DNA from: Amycolatopsis sp. EV170708-02-1
GTDB lineage: Bacteria; Actinomycetota; Actinomycetes; Mycobacteriales; Pseudonocardiaceae
Reading direction: 5' to 3'
Assembly: GCF_022479115.1 (NCBI RefSeq)
Contig: NZ_CP092497.1
Location: forward strand, 6,386,001-6,450,000
DNA length: 64,000 nt
Shown: in pieces, positions 19,124-26,318 of the stretch
Position numbering within the stretch: position 1 is the stretch's first letter
Layout: the number at the start of each line of letters is the position of its first letter
Notes under the pieces: generated by a model
What the model was told of the DNA's origin: nothing
Databases searched by the model: none
The model's input: only the letters and a program-made list of their open reading frames with translations
Program-made: the position numbers and the translations under genes

Positions 19124-19138
19124 TCAACAAAATGTTGA
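19124..19138. promoter_or_regulatory. Candidate operator before uraD
   Basis: TCAACA-AAA-TGTTGA is a perfect 6-3-6 palindrome in the 58-bp gap between the HTH regulator and uraD. It is AT-rich against a GC-rich background, which makes chance less likely. Confidence 0.45.
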
Positions 19139-19172
19139 CGACGGCGGAAGCGTCGCCGTACCGTCAGTTCCC

Positions 19173-19664
19173 GTGCCGCTCACCATTCGAGAGTTCAACG
19201 AGGCTCCCGCACAGGACGTCCGGCCGGCGCTGACCGCCTGCCTCGACGTCCCGCGCTGGGTGGAAACCCTGCTGGCCAGGCGCCCGTACGCCGATCTCGC
19301 CGCACTGCTGGCCGCGTCCGAGGCGCTCACCCCGTTGCGTCCCGAAGAGGTCCGGCGCGCCATGGCCGCCCATCCCCGGATCGGGGAGAAAGCGGGCGGC
19401 CAGAGCACCGAAGCGGGCTGGTCGCGCTCCGAACAGTCCGGTGTGGACGGTGACGCGGCACGCGAGTTCGCCGCGGCCAACGCCGAATACGAAGCGACGT
19501 TCGGGCACGTCTTCCTGGTCTGCGCGAGCGGCCGGAGCGGCGCCGAACTGCTGGAGAACCTGCGTTCGAGGCTGTCGAACGATCCGGAGAAGGAACTCGA
19601 AGTGGCCGGTCAAGAGCTGGCCAAGATCGCCGCGCTGCGGCTGGAGAAGGCGGTGACGGCATGA
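19173..19664 (+). CDS. uraD: 2-oxo-4-hydroxy-4-carboxy-5-ureidoimidazoline decarboxylase
   Basis: OHCU decarboxylase carries out the last step from urate to S-allantoin. The 163 residues carry the catalytic AAHPRIGEKA segment and the conserved FNEAP near the N-terminus. It starts at a GTG and its stop overlaps the uraH start. The uraD-uraH-uox order gives the complete urate-to-allantoin route. Confidence 0.92.
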   Translation: MPLTIREFNEAPAQDVRPALTACLDVPRWVETLLARRPYADLAALLAASEALTPLRPEEVRRAMAAHPRIGEKAGGQSTEAGWSRSEQSGVDGDAAREFAAANAEYEATFGHVFLVCASGRSGAELLENLRSRLSNDPEKELEVAGQELAKIAALRLEKAVTA

Positions 19665-19978
19665 GCCTCGTGACCACGCACATCCTCGACACCGCCGCGG
19701 GACGGCCCGCCGCGGACGTCGGCGTCCGGCTCGAAACCGGCGCGGGCGAACCCGTCGCCGAAGGGCGGACCGACGCCGACGGCCGGATCCGCGACCTCGG
19801 CCCGGACACCCTGGAACCCGGGGTGTACCGGCTGGTCTTCGACACCGGCGCCTACCTCGGCCCGGACTCCTTCTTCCCCGAAGTCACCCTGACCTTCCGC
19901 ATCGCCGACGGGACCGAGCACCACCACGTGCCGTTGCTGCTGAGCCCGTTCGCCTATTCCACCTATCGAGGGAGCTGA
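19661..19978 (+). CDS. uraH: 5-hydroxyisourate hydrolase
   Basis: A transthyretin-like tetramer that opens 5-hydroxyisourate to OHCU. The 105-residue protein begins with HILDTAAGRPA and ends with the diagnostic YSTYRGS. It is coupled to uraD by a four-base overlap and lies 6 nt before the uricase gene. Confidence 0.95.
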   Translation: MSLVTTHILDTAAGRPAADVGVRLETGAGEPVAEGRTDADGRIRDLGPDTLEPGVYRLVFDTGAYLGPDSFFPEVTLTFRIADGTEHHHVPLLLSPFAYSTYRGS

Positions 19979-19984
19979 TCGCCC

Positions 19985-20863
19985 GTGGCCATCACCCTGG
20001 GCCCCAACCAGTACGGCAAGGCCGAAGTCCGGCTCGTCACCGTCCAGCGCGAAGGCACCGTCCACCACCTCAAGGACCTCACCGTTTCGACGTCGCTTCG
20101 CGGCGACCTCGCGGCGACGCACCTCACCGGCGACAACGCCGACGTCGTCGCGACCGACACCCAGAAGAACACCGTCTACGCCTTCGCCAAGGAAGCCCCG
20201 GTCGGCGAGATCGAGGACTTCGCGCTGCGGCTCGGACGCCATTTCGTCGGCTCGTTCGAGCACATCACCGGCGCCCGGATCCTCATCGACGAACACGGCT
20301 GGAACCGCATCTCCGGCCACGACCACGCGTTCTCCCAGGCGGGCAGCGAGAAGCGGACGACCGCCGTGACCGTCCAGGGTGATCAGGCCTGGGTGGTGTC
20401 CGGTTTGGACGATCTCGTAGTGCTCAAGTCGACCGGCTCGGAGTTCCACGGTTTCCCCCGCGACGAGTACACGACGCTGGCCGAGACGAACGACCGGATC
20501 CTCGCCACCGCCGTGACCGCCCGCTGGCGCTACCAGGGCGACGGGATCGACTGGGCCACGAGCCACGCGGAGATCCGGCGGATCCTGCTGGAGACCTTCG
20601 CGGACAAGCACAGCCTCTCCCTGCAGCAGACGCTGTACGCGATGGGAGAGGCTGTGCTCAAGGAACGCGAAGAGGTCGCCGAAGTCCGGCTGTCACTGCC
20701 GAACAAGCACCACTTCCTGGTGGACCTCTCACCGTTCGGGCTGAAGAACGACAACGAGGTCTTCTACGCCGCCGACCGCCCGTACGGCTTGATCGAGGGT
20801 GTCGTCCTCCGGGACGACGCCGAGGACGCCGGTCTCGCCTGGCACACCCTCGCCGCCTTCTAG
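19985..20863 (+). CDS. uox: Urate oxidase (uricase)
   Basis: A cofactor-free enzyme oxidising urate to 5-hydroxyisourate. The 292-residue protein shows the catalytic Lys12 and Thr57 (in VVATDTQKNTVYAFAK) and the family motif around FEHITGARILIDEHGW. The start is a GTG. Its stop codon overlaps by four bases the stop of the convergent secreted peptidase gene, leaving no room for a terminator between them. Confidence 0.96.
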   Translation: MAITLGPNQYGKAEVRLVTVQREGTVHHLKDLTVSTSLRGDLAATHLTGDNADVVATDTQKNTVYAFAKEAPVGEIEDFALRLGRHFVGSFEHITGARILIDEHGWNRISGHDHAFSQAGSEKRTTAVTVQGDQAWVVSGLDDLVVLKSTGSEFHGFPRDEYTTLAETNDRILATAVTARWRYQGDGIDWATSHAEIRRILLETFADKHSLSLQQTLYAMGEAVLKEREEVAEVRLSLPNKHHFLVDLSPFGLKNDNEVFYAADRPYGLIEGVVLRDDAEDAGLAWHTLAAF

Positions 20864-22365
20864 GGCACCGGCAGCGGCATACCGGGGACGCTCTGGTCGG
20901 CGGGGACGACCCCGTCGACCAGGTAGGCGTTCACGATCTCGTCCAGCTTCGGGTTCCCGTCCGCGTAGAGCCCGTGGTCGCCCTCACCGGTCACGGTCAG
21001 CATGCGCGAGTTCGCGAACCCCGCGTGCGCCTTCCGGGCACCCTCGATCGCCGTGGCCGGGTCGTGCTCGGAGTGCACGATCAGCACCGGCGGAACCCCC
21101 TTGCCGTCCATCTTGGGCAGCGGGCGCGGCTCCTTGTCCCAGAACAGGCAGACCGAGGCGTTCAGCGTGCCTCCGCCCGCCAAGAGCAGGCCGCGGTCCA
21201 GGTTCCGTTGCGAAGCGCGGATCAGCGACTCGCGGGTGCCGATGAAACGTCCTTCGCCGCAGAGGGTGTTCCAGAACGTGGCGTCCTGCGCGTCGGGGTG
21301 GTCACCCGCCGCCTCGACGGCGGCCTCGGCCTCGGCCCTGGCCTGCGGATTCTCCATCGCGTCCCGGATCTTGACCAGCAGATCGGCCAGCGCCGGGAAG
21401 GTCGCCTTCTTGTAGAGCATGTAGATGATGGAGGTGTCGAGTTCCATCGGCCCGCTCCCGTTCAGCGGGTTGCGGGACAAGGCGTAGCGGACGCGCTCGT
21501 AGGTCTGCCGGACCTCTTCGCCGTTGGTGCCGAAGTGGTACTTCGCGTCGTACCGCGCCATCCAGGGCAGGAAGTCCTGCCGCCAGCGCCGCTCGAAACC
21601 GACCGGCTGCCGGTCGAACGTCTTCTGCCAGTCCGTGGTGAACTCCGTCGAGGAGTCCAGCACGAACCGCCCGGTCCGCTGCGGGAACTGCTGGGCGTAA
21701 TGCGCGCCCAGCCAGGTGCCGCCCGAATACCCGACCCAGTTGATCTTCTCGCGGCCGAGCAGGTCGCGGAGCAGATCGAAATCCCTGATCGTCTGGTACG
21801 TGGTGATCAGCGGCCCGAGTTCGCCGCCGGCGCTCTGGCAGGACCTGGCCACGTGTTCGGCGTTGGCCAGGATCTGGTTCAGATTGCGCGGATCACGGTC
21901 GCGCGGATCCAGCTCCCTGATCAGTCCGGCGGTGCCCCGGCAGGTGACGTTCGTGCTCTTGCCGGTCCCGCGGACGTCGATACCGATGATGTCCTGGTGC
22001 TCGCGCAGTTTCTCCTGCCCGCGGAACATCGTCGGCTGCCAGCGCCCGGCACCGCCCGGCCCGCCCGGGTTGGTGAGCAGCGAGGCCGTCGACGTCCCGG
22101 TGGCCTTCAGCCTGCTGACGGCGATGGTCAGGTCCTGCCGCTCGTCCGCGCGATCCCAGTCCCGGGGTGTGCGGAACGTCGAGCATTCGAGCCCGCTGAT
22201 GTCGGTGCCCGGCGGCAACGAGATCAGCTCCGATTCGGCACAGGGATGCCACGCCAGCTCCTGGCCGGCGTAGTGAGCCGGGACGCCCGCCGAAGCCGGT
22301 GTGGCTCCGGCGAGCAACCCGCCCACGATCACCGGGAGCATCCCGATGGCCGATAGCCGTTTCAT
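20860..22365 (-). CDS. Secreted S33 alpha/beta-hydrolase, tripeptidyl aminopeptidase-like
   Basis: A secreted Slp/Tap-type peptidase of 501 residues. A Sec signal peptide (MKRLSAIGMLPVIVGGLLAG...ASA) is followed by an alpha/beta-hydrolase fold with nucleophile Ser in WVGYSGGTWLG, Asp in HSEHDPATA and His in GEGDHGLYA. A long lid domain separates them, as in Streptomyces Slp peptidases. The ATG at 22363-22365 has a GGGGGA site. The divergent TetR gene could regulate it, given the operator-like palindrome at 22500. Confidence 0.88.
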   Translation of the reverse strand: MKRLSAIGMLPVIVGGLLAGATPASAGVPAHYAGQELAWHPCAESELISLPPGTDISGLECSTFRTPRDWDRADERQDLTIAVSRLKATGTSTASLLTNPGGPGGAGRWQPTMFRGQEKLREHQDIIGIDVRGTGKSTNVTCRGTAGLIRELDPRDRDPRNLNQILANAEHVARSCQSAGGELGPLITTYQTIRDFDLLRDLLGREKINWVGYSGGTWLGAHYAQQFPQRTGRFVLDSSTEFTTDWQKTFDRQPVGFERRWRQDFLPWMARYDAKYHFGTNGEEVRQTYERVRYALSRNPLNGSGPMELDTSIIYMLYKKATFPALADLLVKIRDAMENPQARAEAEAAVEAAGDHPDAQDATFWNTLCGEGRFIGTRESLIRASQRNLDRGLLLAGGGTLNASVCLFWDKEPRPLPKMDGKGVPPVLIVHSEHDPATAIEGARKAHAGFANSRMLTVTGEGDHGLYADGNPKLDEIVNAYLVDGVVPADQSVPGMPLPVP

Positions 22366-22499
22366 GTTCTTCCCCCTTCTTTCCTTGGATTCCCCACGGC
22401 TCACGACGCTAGGGCCGGGCACACCGCGCGAACATCGACCGCAGGTAGCGCCGGAAGGTGAACCAAGGATCGAGGGACGGCTAGATCCACGGACGCGTT

Positions 22500-22517
22500 T
22501 GATAGAACGCTCTATCA
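22500..22517. promoter_or_regulatory. TetR-type operator at the regulator's own start
   Basis: TGATAGA-ACGC-TCTATCA has perfect 7-bp arms and reaches the A of the TetR ATG. This placement suggests autorepression. Confidence 0.5.
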
Positions 22518-23101
22518 TGGGGAGCGTGACTGGAACGCGGGAACGCATCGTGAACGCCGGCGCCGAGCTGCTCCGGCGCAACGGGTACACCGGCACCGGG
22601 GTGAAGCAGATCGTCGAGGCGGCGAACGCGCCCTTCGGCTCGCTGTACCACTTCTTCCCCGGCGGCAAGGAACAGCTCGGCGAGGAGGTCATCCGCACCT
22701 CGGGGATGATGTACCTCGCGCTGTTCGAGATCTTCTTCGCCGACGAGCCGGACCTGATCCACGGTATCGAGGCCTGTTTCGCCAGCGCCGCCGAGACGCT
22801 GAAGGCGACCGACTACGCCGACGCGTGCCCCATCGCGACGGTCGCGTTGGAGGTCGCCAGCACCAACGAGAAACTCCGGATCGCGACGGCCGACGTCTTC
22901 ACGGCGTGGATCGAGACCGGGACGGAGAAACTGGGCAAGTACGGCCTCGAACCCGCGGCCGCGCGGCGGCTCACGATCGCTCTGGTGAACAGCCTCGAAG
23001 GAGCGTTCGTGTTGAGCCGTTCGCTGCGTGACACCGAAGCGCTCGAGGTGGCGAGGGCGTCGTCCGTGGCCTTCGCGCGAACGCTGCTCCCCGATGCGTG
23101 A
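22517..23101 (+). CDS. TetR regulator, LmrA/YxaF type
   Basis: A 194-residue repressor with an N-terminal helix-turn-helix (GVKQIVEAANAPFGSLYHFFPGGKEQL) and a C-terminal segment CPIATVALEVAS typical of the LmrA/YxaF ligand-binding class. The ATG directly abuts the operator palindrome and has no room for a ribosome-binding site, so translation may be leaderless, or it may begin at the GTG three codons on. Its target is unknown; the divergent peptidase and itself are the nearest candidates. Confidence 0.85.
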   Translation: MGSVTGTRERIVNAGAELLRRNGYTGTGVKQIVEAANAPFGSLYHFFPGGKEQLGEEVIRTSGMMYLALFEIFFADEPDLIHGIEACFASAAETLKATDYADACPIATVALEVASTNEKLRIATADVFTAWIETGTEKLGKYGLEPAAARRLTIALVNSLEGAFVLSRSLRDTEALEVARASSVAFARTLLPDA

Positions 23102-23203
23102 AGCACCGACGGCGGGCTTCTGAACACAGGGATTTCCCCGCAACGGACGACGGCTTCGGGCCGACCTAGCCGTCGCCAACACCGGAATCCGTTTGGGGAG
23201 CCC

Positions 23204-23893
23204 ATGATCATCAGGAAGCTCGTGATCGGCACCATCGCCGCGGCCGCGCTGCTCACCGCGGGCGCGATACCCGCGACCGCCGCCGAGGTGCAGCCGTCCA
23301 CCCTGACCGCGACCACCAGCACCACGCAGATCGACGCCGGGAAGACCGTCACGATCTCCGGGAAACTCACCAAGGCCGACGCCACCCCGATCGCGGGCGC
23401 CGAGGTGGGCATCTCGTTCTGCTTCAACGGCTTCTGCGGCGAGGCCCAGGCCAAGCCGGTCACCGACGCCGCGGGTGCCTATAGCGCGACGCTGACCCCG
23501 ATCCGCACCGGCAACTACCGCGCCGACTTCTTCTCCACCGACCCGACGATCGCGAACTCGGGCGCCGACACCGCGAAGATCGTCGTGCTCCACCCGGCGA
23601 AGATCACGTCGTTCGCGGCGGGGCGGGACGCGGCCAAGGCCGTGACCGGCTCCGGCACGATCGAGTTCCCCGGCCGGTACACCGCGAACCCCATCCCGGT
23701 CGAGCTCCAGTACTTCTCGTTCAGCACCTACCGCTGGACCACGGCGGCGACGGTCACCGCCACCTGGAACGGCACCACCTGGGCCTTCGCGGCTTCGGCC
23801 GAGCACCGTAAGCCCGGCGCCTGGCGGGCCTTCTACGCGGGCTCGCCCGAGATGTTCCACTCCGCGGCGAGCGACCTCGTCTTCGTGCTCTGA
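23204..23893 (+). CDS. Secreted beta-sandwich protein of unknown function
   Basis: A 229-residue exported protein. A signal peptide ends around AIPATAA (residues 1-27). An Ig-like domain follows (TVTISGKLTKADATPIAGAEV), then a second beta-rich region with many Tyr and Trp. Two Cys (FCFNGFCG) could form a disulfide. No catalytic motif is visible. It is followed at once by a long hairpin terminator shared with the convergent purine operon. Confidence 0.75.
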   Translation: MIIRKLVIGTIAAAALLTAGAIPATAAEVQPSTLTATTSTTQIDAGKTVTISGKLTKADATPIAGAEVGISFCFNGFCGEAQAKPVTDAAGAYSATLTPIRTGNYRADFFSTDPTIANSGADTAKIVVLHPAKITSFAAGRDAAKAVTGSGTIEFPGRYTANPIPVELQYFSFSTYRWTTAATVTATWNGTTWAFAASAEHRKPGAWRAFYAGSPEMFHSAASDLVFVL

Positions 23894-23952
23894 CGTTCCG
23901 TGAAGGCCTCCTTGAGGGACCCTGGGTCCCTCAAGGAGGCCTTCACGGAACG
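23894..23952. terminator. Bidirectional hairpin terminator (29-bp arms)
   Basis: Arms 23894-23922 and 23924-23952 are perfectly complementary about a single T, giving roughly 27 bp and a 5-nt loop. It fills the whole gap between two convergent genes. The core GTGAAGGCCTCCTTGAGG recurs at 52774-52826. Confidence 0.8.
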
Positions 23953-24315
23953 CTAGCGGGACGCGAGATACGCCCGCCAGTCCCCCACCGCGGAGATGTC
24001 CGTCAGCTCCGGAGAGTCCACATAGGACGAACGCAGGACGGTGGCGAGACAGGCCGCGCCGTCCTCCAGTTCGATGACGCCCAGCTCCAGTTCCGGCGGT
24101 TCGGCGGGGACGAGATGGTCCCGCAGGACCGTGAGCGGCAGGTCGTAGACCTCGCCCACGACGGAGGCGGAGCCGCCTTCGTGCATCGCCGGGAACCGGT
24201 CGCCCACGGAGTAGTAGTGGTACTTGGGCGCGGACCGGGCCACGCAGCACAACGGCGCGCCCTGCAACTGTTCGTGCAGCGGTCCGCCGCGCATCCCGCC
24301 GCCGTTGAGGAACAT
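23953..24315 (-). CDS. Allophanate hydrolase-like / gamma-glutamylcyclotransferase-fold protein
   Basis: A 120-residue protein starting MFLNGGGMRGGPLHEQL with the compact beta-barrel pattern of the gamma-glutamylcyclotransferase fold, matching the C-terminal domain of allophanate hydrolases. The likely catalytic Glu is unproven. Start and permease stop share TGATG. As the last gene of the purine uptake and degradation operon, a role with a urea- or ureido-type intermediate is plausible but inferred. Confidence 0.7.
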   Translation of the reverse strand: MFLNGGGMRGGPLHEQLQGAPLCCVARSAPKYHYYSVGDRFPAMHEGGSASVVGEVYDLPLTVLRDHLVPAEPPELELGVIELEDGAACLATVLRSSYVDSPELTDISAVGDWRAYLASR

Positions 24316-25757
24316 CAGAACCACGACATGATCCCTTCGATCCCGAAGTACACCCCGAACACCGCGGCCAGGATCCCGAGGATCCAGCCGATCTCGCAGA
24401 TCTTGCCCTTGCAGATCTTGATCAGCACGTAGGCGACCAGCCCGGCGCCGATCCCGTTGGTGATCGAGTAGGTGAACGGGATCAGCGCGATGGTCAGGAA
24501 CACCGGGATCGCGAAATCCAGGTCCTGCCATGGGATCCGGCGGCACTGCGCCATCATCATCCCGCCGATGACCACCAGCGCGGGCGCCGCGGCCTGTGCC
24601 GGGACGATGGCCGCGATCGGCGTCAGGAACAGCGTCGCGGTGAACAACCCGCCGGTGACGATGCTCGCCAGCCCGGTCCGCGCGCCTTCGCCGACGCCTG
24701 CCGCCGATTCGAGGAACACGGTGTTCGGCGCCGATCCGGTGACGCCGCCCGCCAGCGCGCCCGCGCCGTCGACCAGCAGGATGCGGCCCATCCCTTCGAC
24801 CTTGCCGTTCTTGACCAGCCCGGCCTCTTCGGAGACCGACGTGATGGTGCCCATCGCGTCGAAGAACCCGGAAAGCACCAGCGTGAACAGGAACACCGCC
24901 GCCGTCACCGCGCCCGCAGAACCGAATCCGCCGAAGAGATCGATGTCGCCCAGGAGGCTGAAGTCGGGATGCGCCACCACCTGGTCGGGCACCTTGGGTT
25001 CGACCAGGCCCCAGCCTTCGACGTGGAACACGCTGTTGACCAGCACGGCGAGCCCGGTCGCGACCGCGATGCTGATCAGCACCGCGCCCGGCACCCCGCG
25101 GCTCACGAGCACGATCATCAGCAGCAGCCCGAGGCAGAAGATCGCGATCGGCCAGCCTTCGAGGTGGCCGGCGATCCCCATCCGCACCGGCACCGTCGAC
25201 TGCGCCGAATCCGGTGTCCTGGTCACGAATCCGGCGCTGACCAGGCCGACCAGGGCGATGTAGAGCCCGATGCCGACGGTGATCGCGACCTTGAGCGCCA
25301 TCGGGATCGCGTTGATGATCCGTTCACGGACCCCGGAAACGGCCATCAGCACGATGCAGAAGCCTTCGAGGACGACGAGCCCGAAGGCCTGCGCCCACGT
25401 CATCGCCGGAGCCATCTGGAAGGCGACGACACCGTTCACGCCGAGCCCCGCCGCGAGCGCCAGCGGCGCGTTGCCGACCAGGCCCATCAGGATCGTGGTG
25501 ACACCCGCCGCCAGCGCGGTCGCGGTGGTGATCGCCTCGGTGGTCAGTTTCGCGCCGGTGATGTCGGCCGACGCGCCGAGGATGAGCGGGTTGAGCAGCA
25601 CGATGTAACACATCGCGACGAACGTGGTGATCCCGCCGCGCACCTCGCGGCCGATCGTGCTGCCGCGATGGGAGATCTTGAACCATCGGTCGAGCCCGGA
25701 CAGCCGCCTCGGCTCGGACGAGGGCAGGTGGGGACGCTCAGTACCTAATTGGGTCAT
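24315..25757 (-). CDS. NCS2-family purine permease, AzgA type
   Basis: A 480-residue proton-coupled purine transporter with about 12 membrane segments. AzgA-type signatures include GGITTFVAMCYIV near residue 42, GFFDAMGTITSVSEEAGLV near 297 and SAPNTVFLESAAGVGEGARTG just after. This subgroup usually takes up adenine, guanine and hypoxanthine rather than urate. GGAG sits five bases before the ATG, inside a palindrome. It lies between guanine deaminase and the allophanate-hydrolase-like gene. Confidence 0.9.
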   Translation of the reverse strand: MTQLGTERPHLPSSEPRRLSGLDRWFKISHRGSTIGREVRGGITTFVAMCYIVLLNPLILGASADITGAKLTTEAITTATALAAGVTTILMGLVGNAPLALAAGLGVNGVVAFQMAPAMTWAQAFGLVVLEGFCIVLMAVSGVRERIINAIPMALKVAITVGIGLYIALVGLVSAGFVTRTPDSAQSTVPVRMGIAGHLEGWPIAIFCLGLLLMIVLVSRGVPGAVLISIAVATGLAVLVNSVFHVEGWGLVEPKVPDQVVAHPDFSLLGDIDLFGGFGSAGAVTAAVFLFTLVLSGFFDAMGTITSVSEEAGLVKNGKVEGMGRILLVDGAGALAGGVTGSAPNTVFLESAAGVGEGARTGLASIVTGGLFTATLFLTPIAAIVPAQAAAPALVVIGGMMMAQCRRIPWQDLDFAIPVFLTIALIPFTYSITNGIGAGLVAYVLIKICKGKICEIGWILGILAAVFGVYFGIEGIMSWF

Positions 25758-25764
25758 GCCTACT

Positions 25765-25778
25765 CCACAACGTTGTGG
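25765..25778. promoter_or_regulatory. Palindrome overlapping the permease ribosome-binding site
   Basis: CCACAACGTTGTGG is a perfect 14-bp palindrome just upstream of the permease ATG, overlapping its GGAG site. It could be an operator or an RNA hairpin limiting translation. Confidence 0.4.
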
Positions 25779-25790
25779 GGCGGGAAGAGA

Positions 25791-26285
25791 CTAGTAGGCC
25801 TTCTTGTCGGGTTTCGACAGCCAGGCCTGGAAAGGCGCGAAGGAGTCCGGAAGGGACAGTTGGCCGACGGGTAGTGACCAGGTCTCGCGCGGGCGGGAAA
25901 AGAGGTCGTAGAACTCGCGGTCGTCGAAGCCCGCCTCGGCCGCGTCGTGGCGGTCCGCGGCGTAGACGACCTTGCCGACACGCGCCCAGAGCGCGGCGGA
26001 AAGGCAGAGCGGGCAAGGCTCGCAGGAGGTCACGAGGACGCAGCCGTCGAGTTTGTAGTCGCCGATCGCCCGGCAGGCCGCGCGGATCGCGACCACCTCG
26101 GCGTGCGCCGTCGGGTCCAGTGTCGGGGTCACCTGGTTGGTCCCGGTGGCCAGCACCGAGCCGTCACGGACGATCATCGCGCCGAACGGACCACCGCCGC
26201 TTTCGACGTTCGCGGTGGCCAGCTGGACGGCTTCGGCGAGCCATTTCTGCTCGTCGGACTCCGAAATGGACAGACGGGTACCCAC
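25791..26285 (-). CDS. guaD: Guanine deaminase, cytidine-deaminase fold
   Basis: A 164-residue zinc deaminase with HAEVVAIRAAC and PCPLC, the CDA-fold metal and proton-shuttle motifs. The C-terminal helices (RHDAAEAGFDDREFYDLF) fit bacterial GuaD, which converts guanine to xanthine, feeding the xanthine dehydrogenase encoded just upstream in the operon. Other nucleobase substrates are possible. Confidence 0.88.
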   Translation of the reverse strand: MGTRLSISESDEQKWLAEAVQLATANVESGGGPFGAMIVRDGSVLATGTNQVTPTLDPTAHAEVVAIRAACRAIGDYKLDGCVLVTSCEPCPLCLSAALWARVGKVVYAADRHDAAEAGFDDREFYDLFSRPRETWSLPVGQLSLPDSFAPFQAWLSKPDKKAY

Positions 26286-26318
26286 GGATGTGCTCCTAGC
26301 TCGGAAAAGTACGGATTC

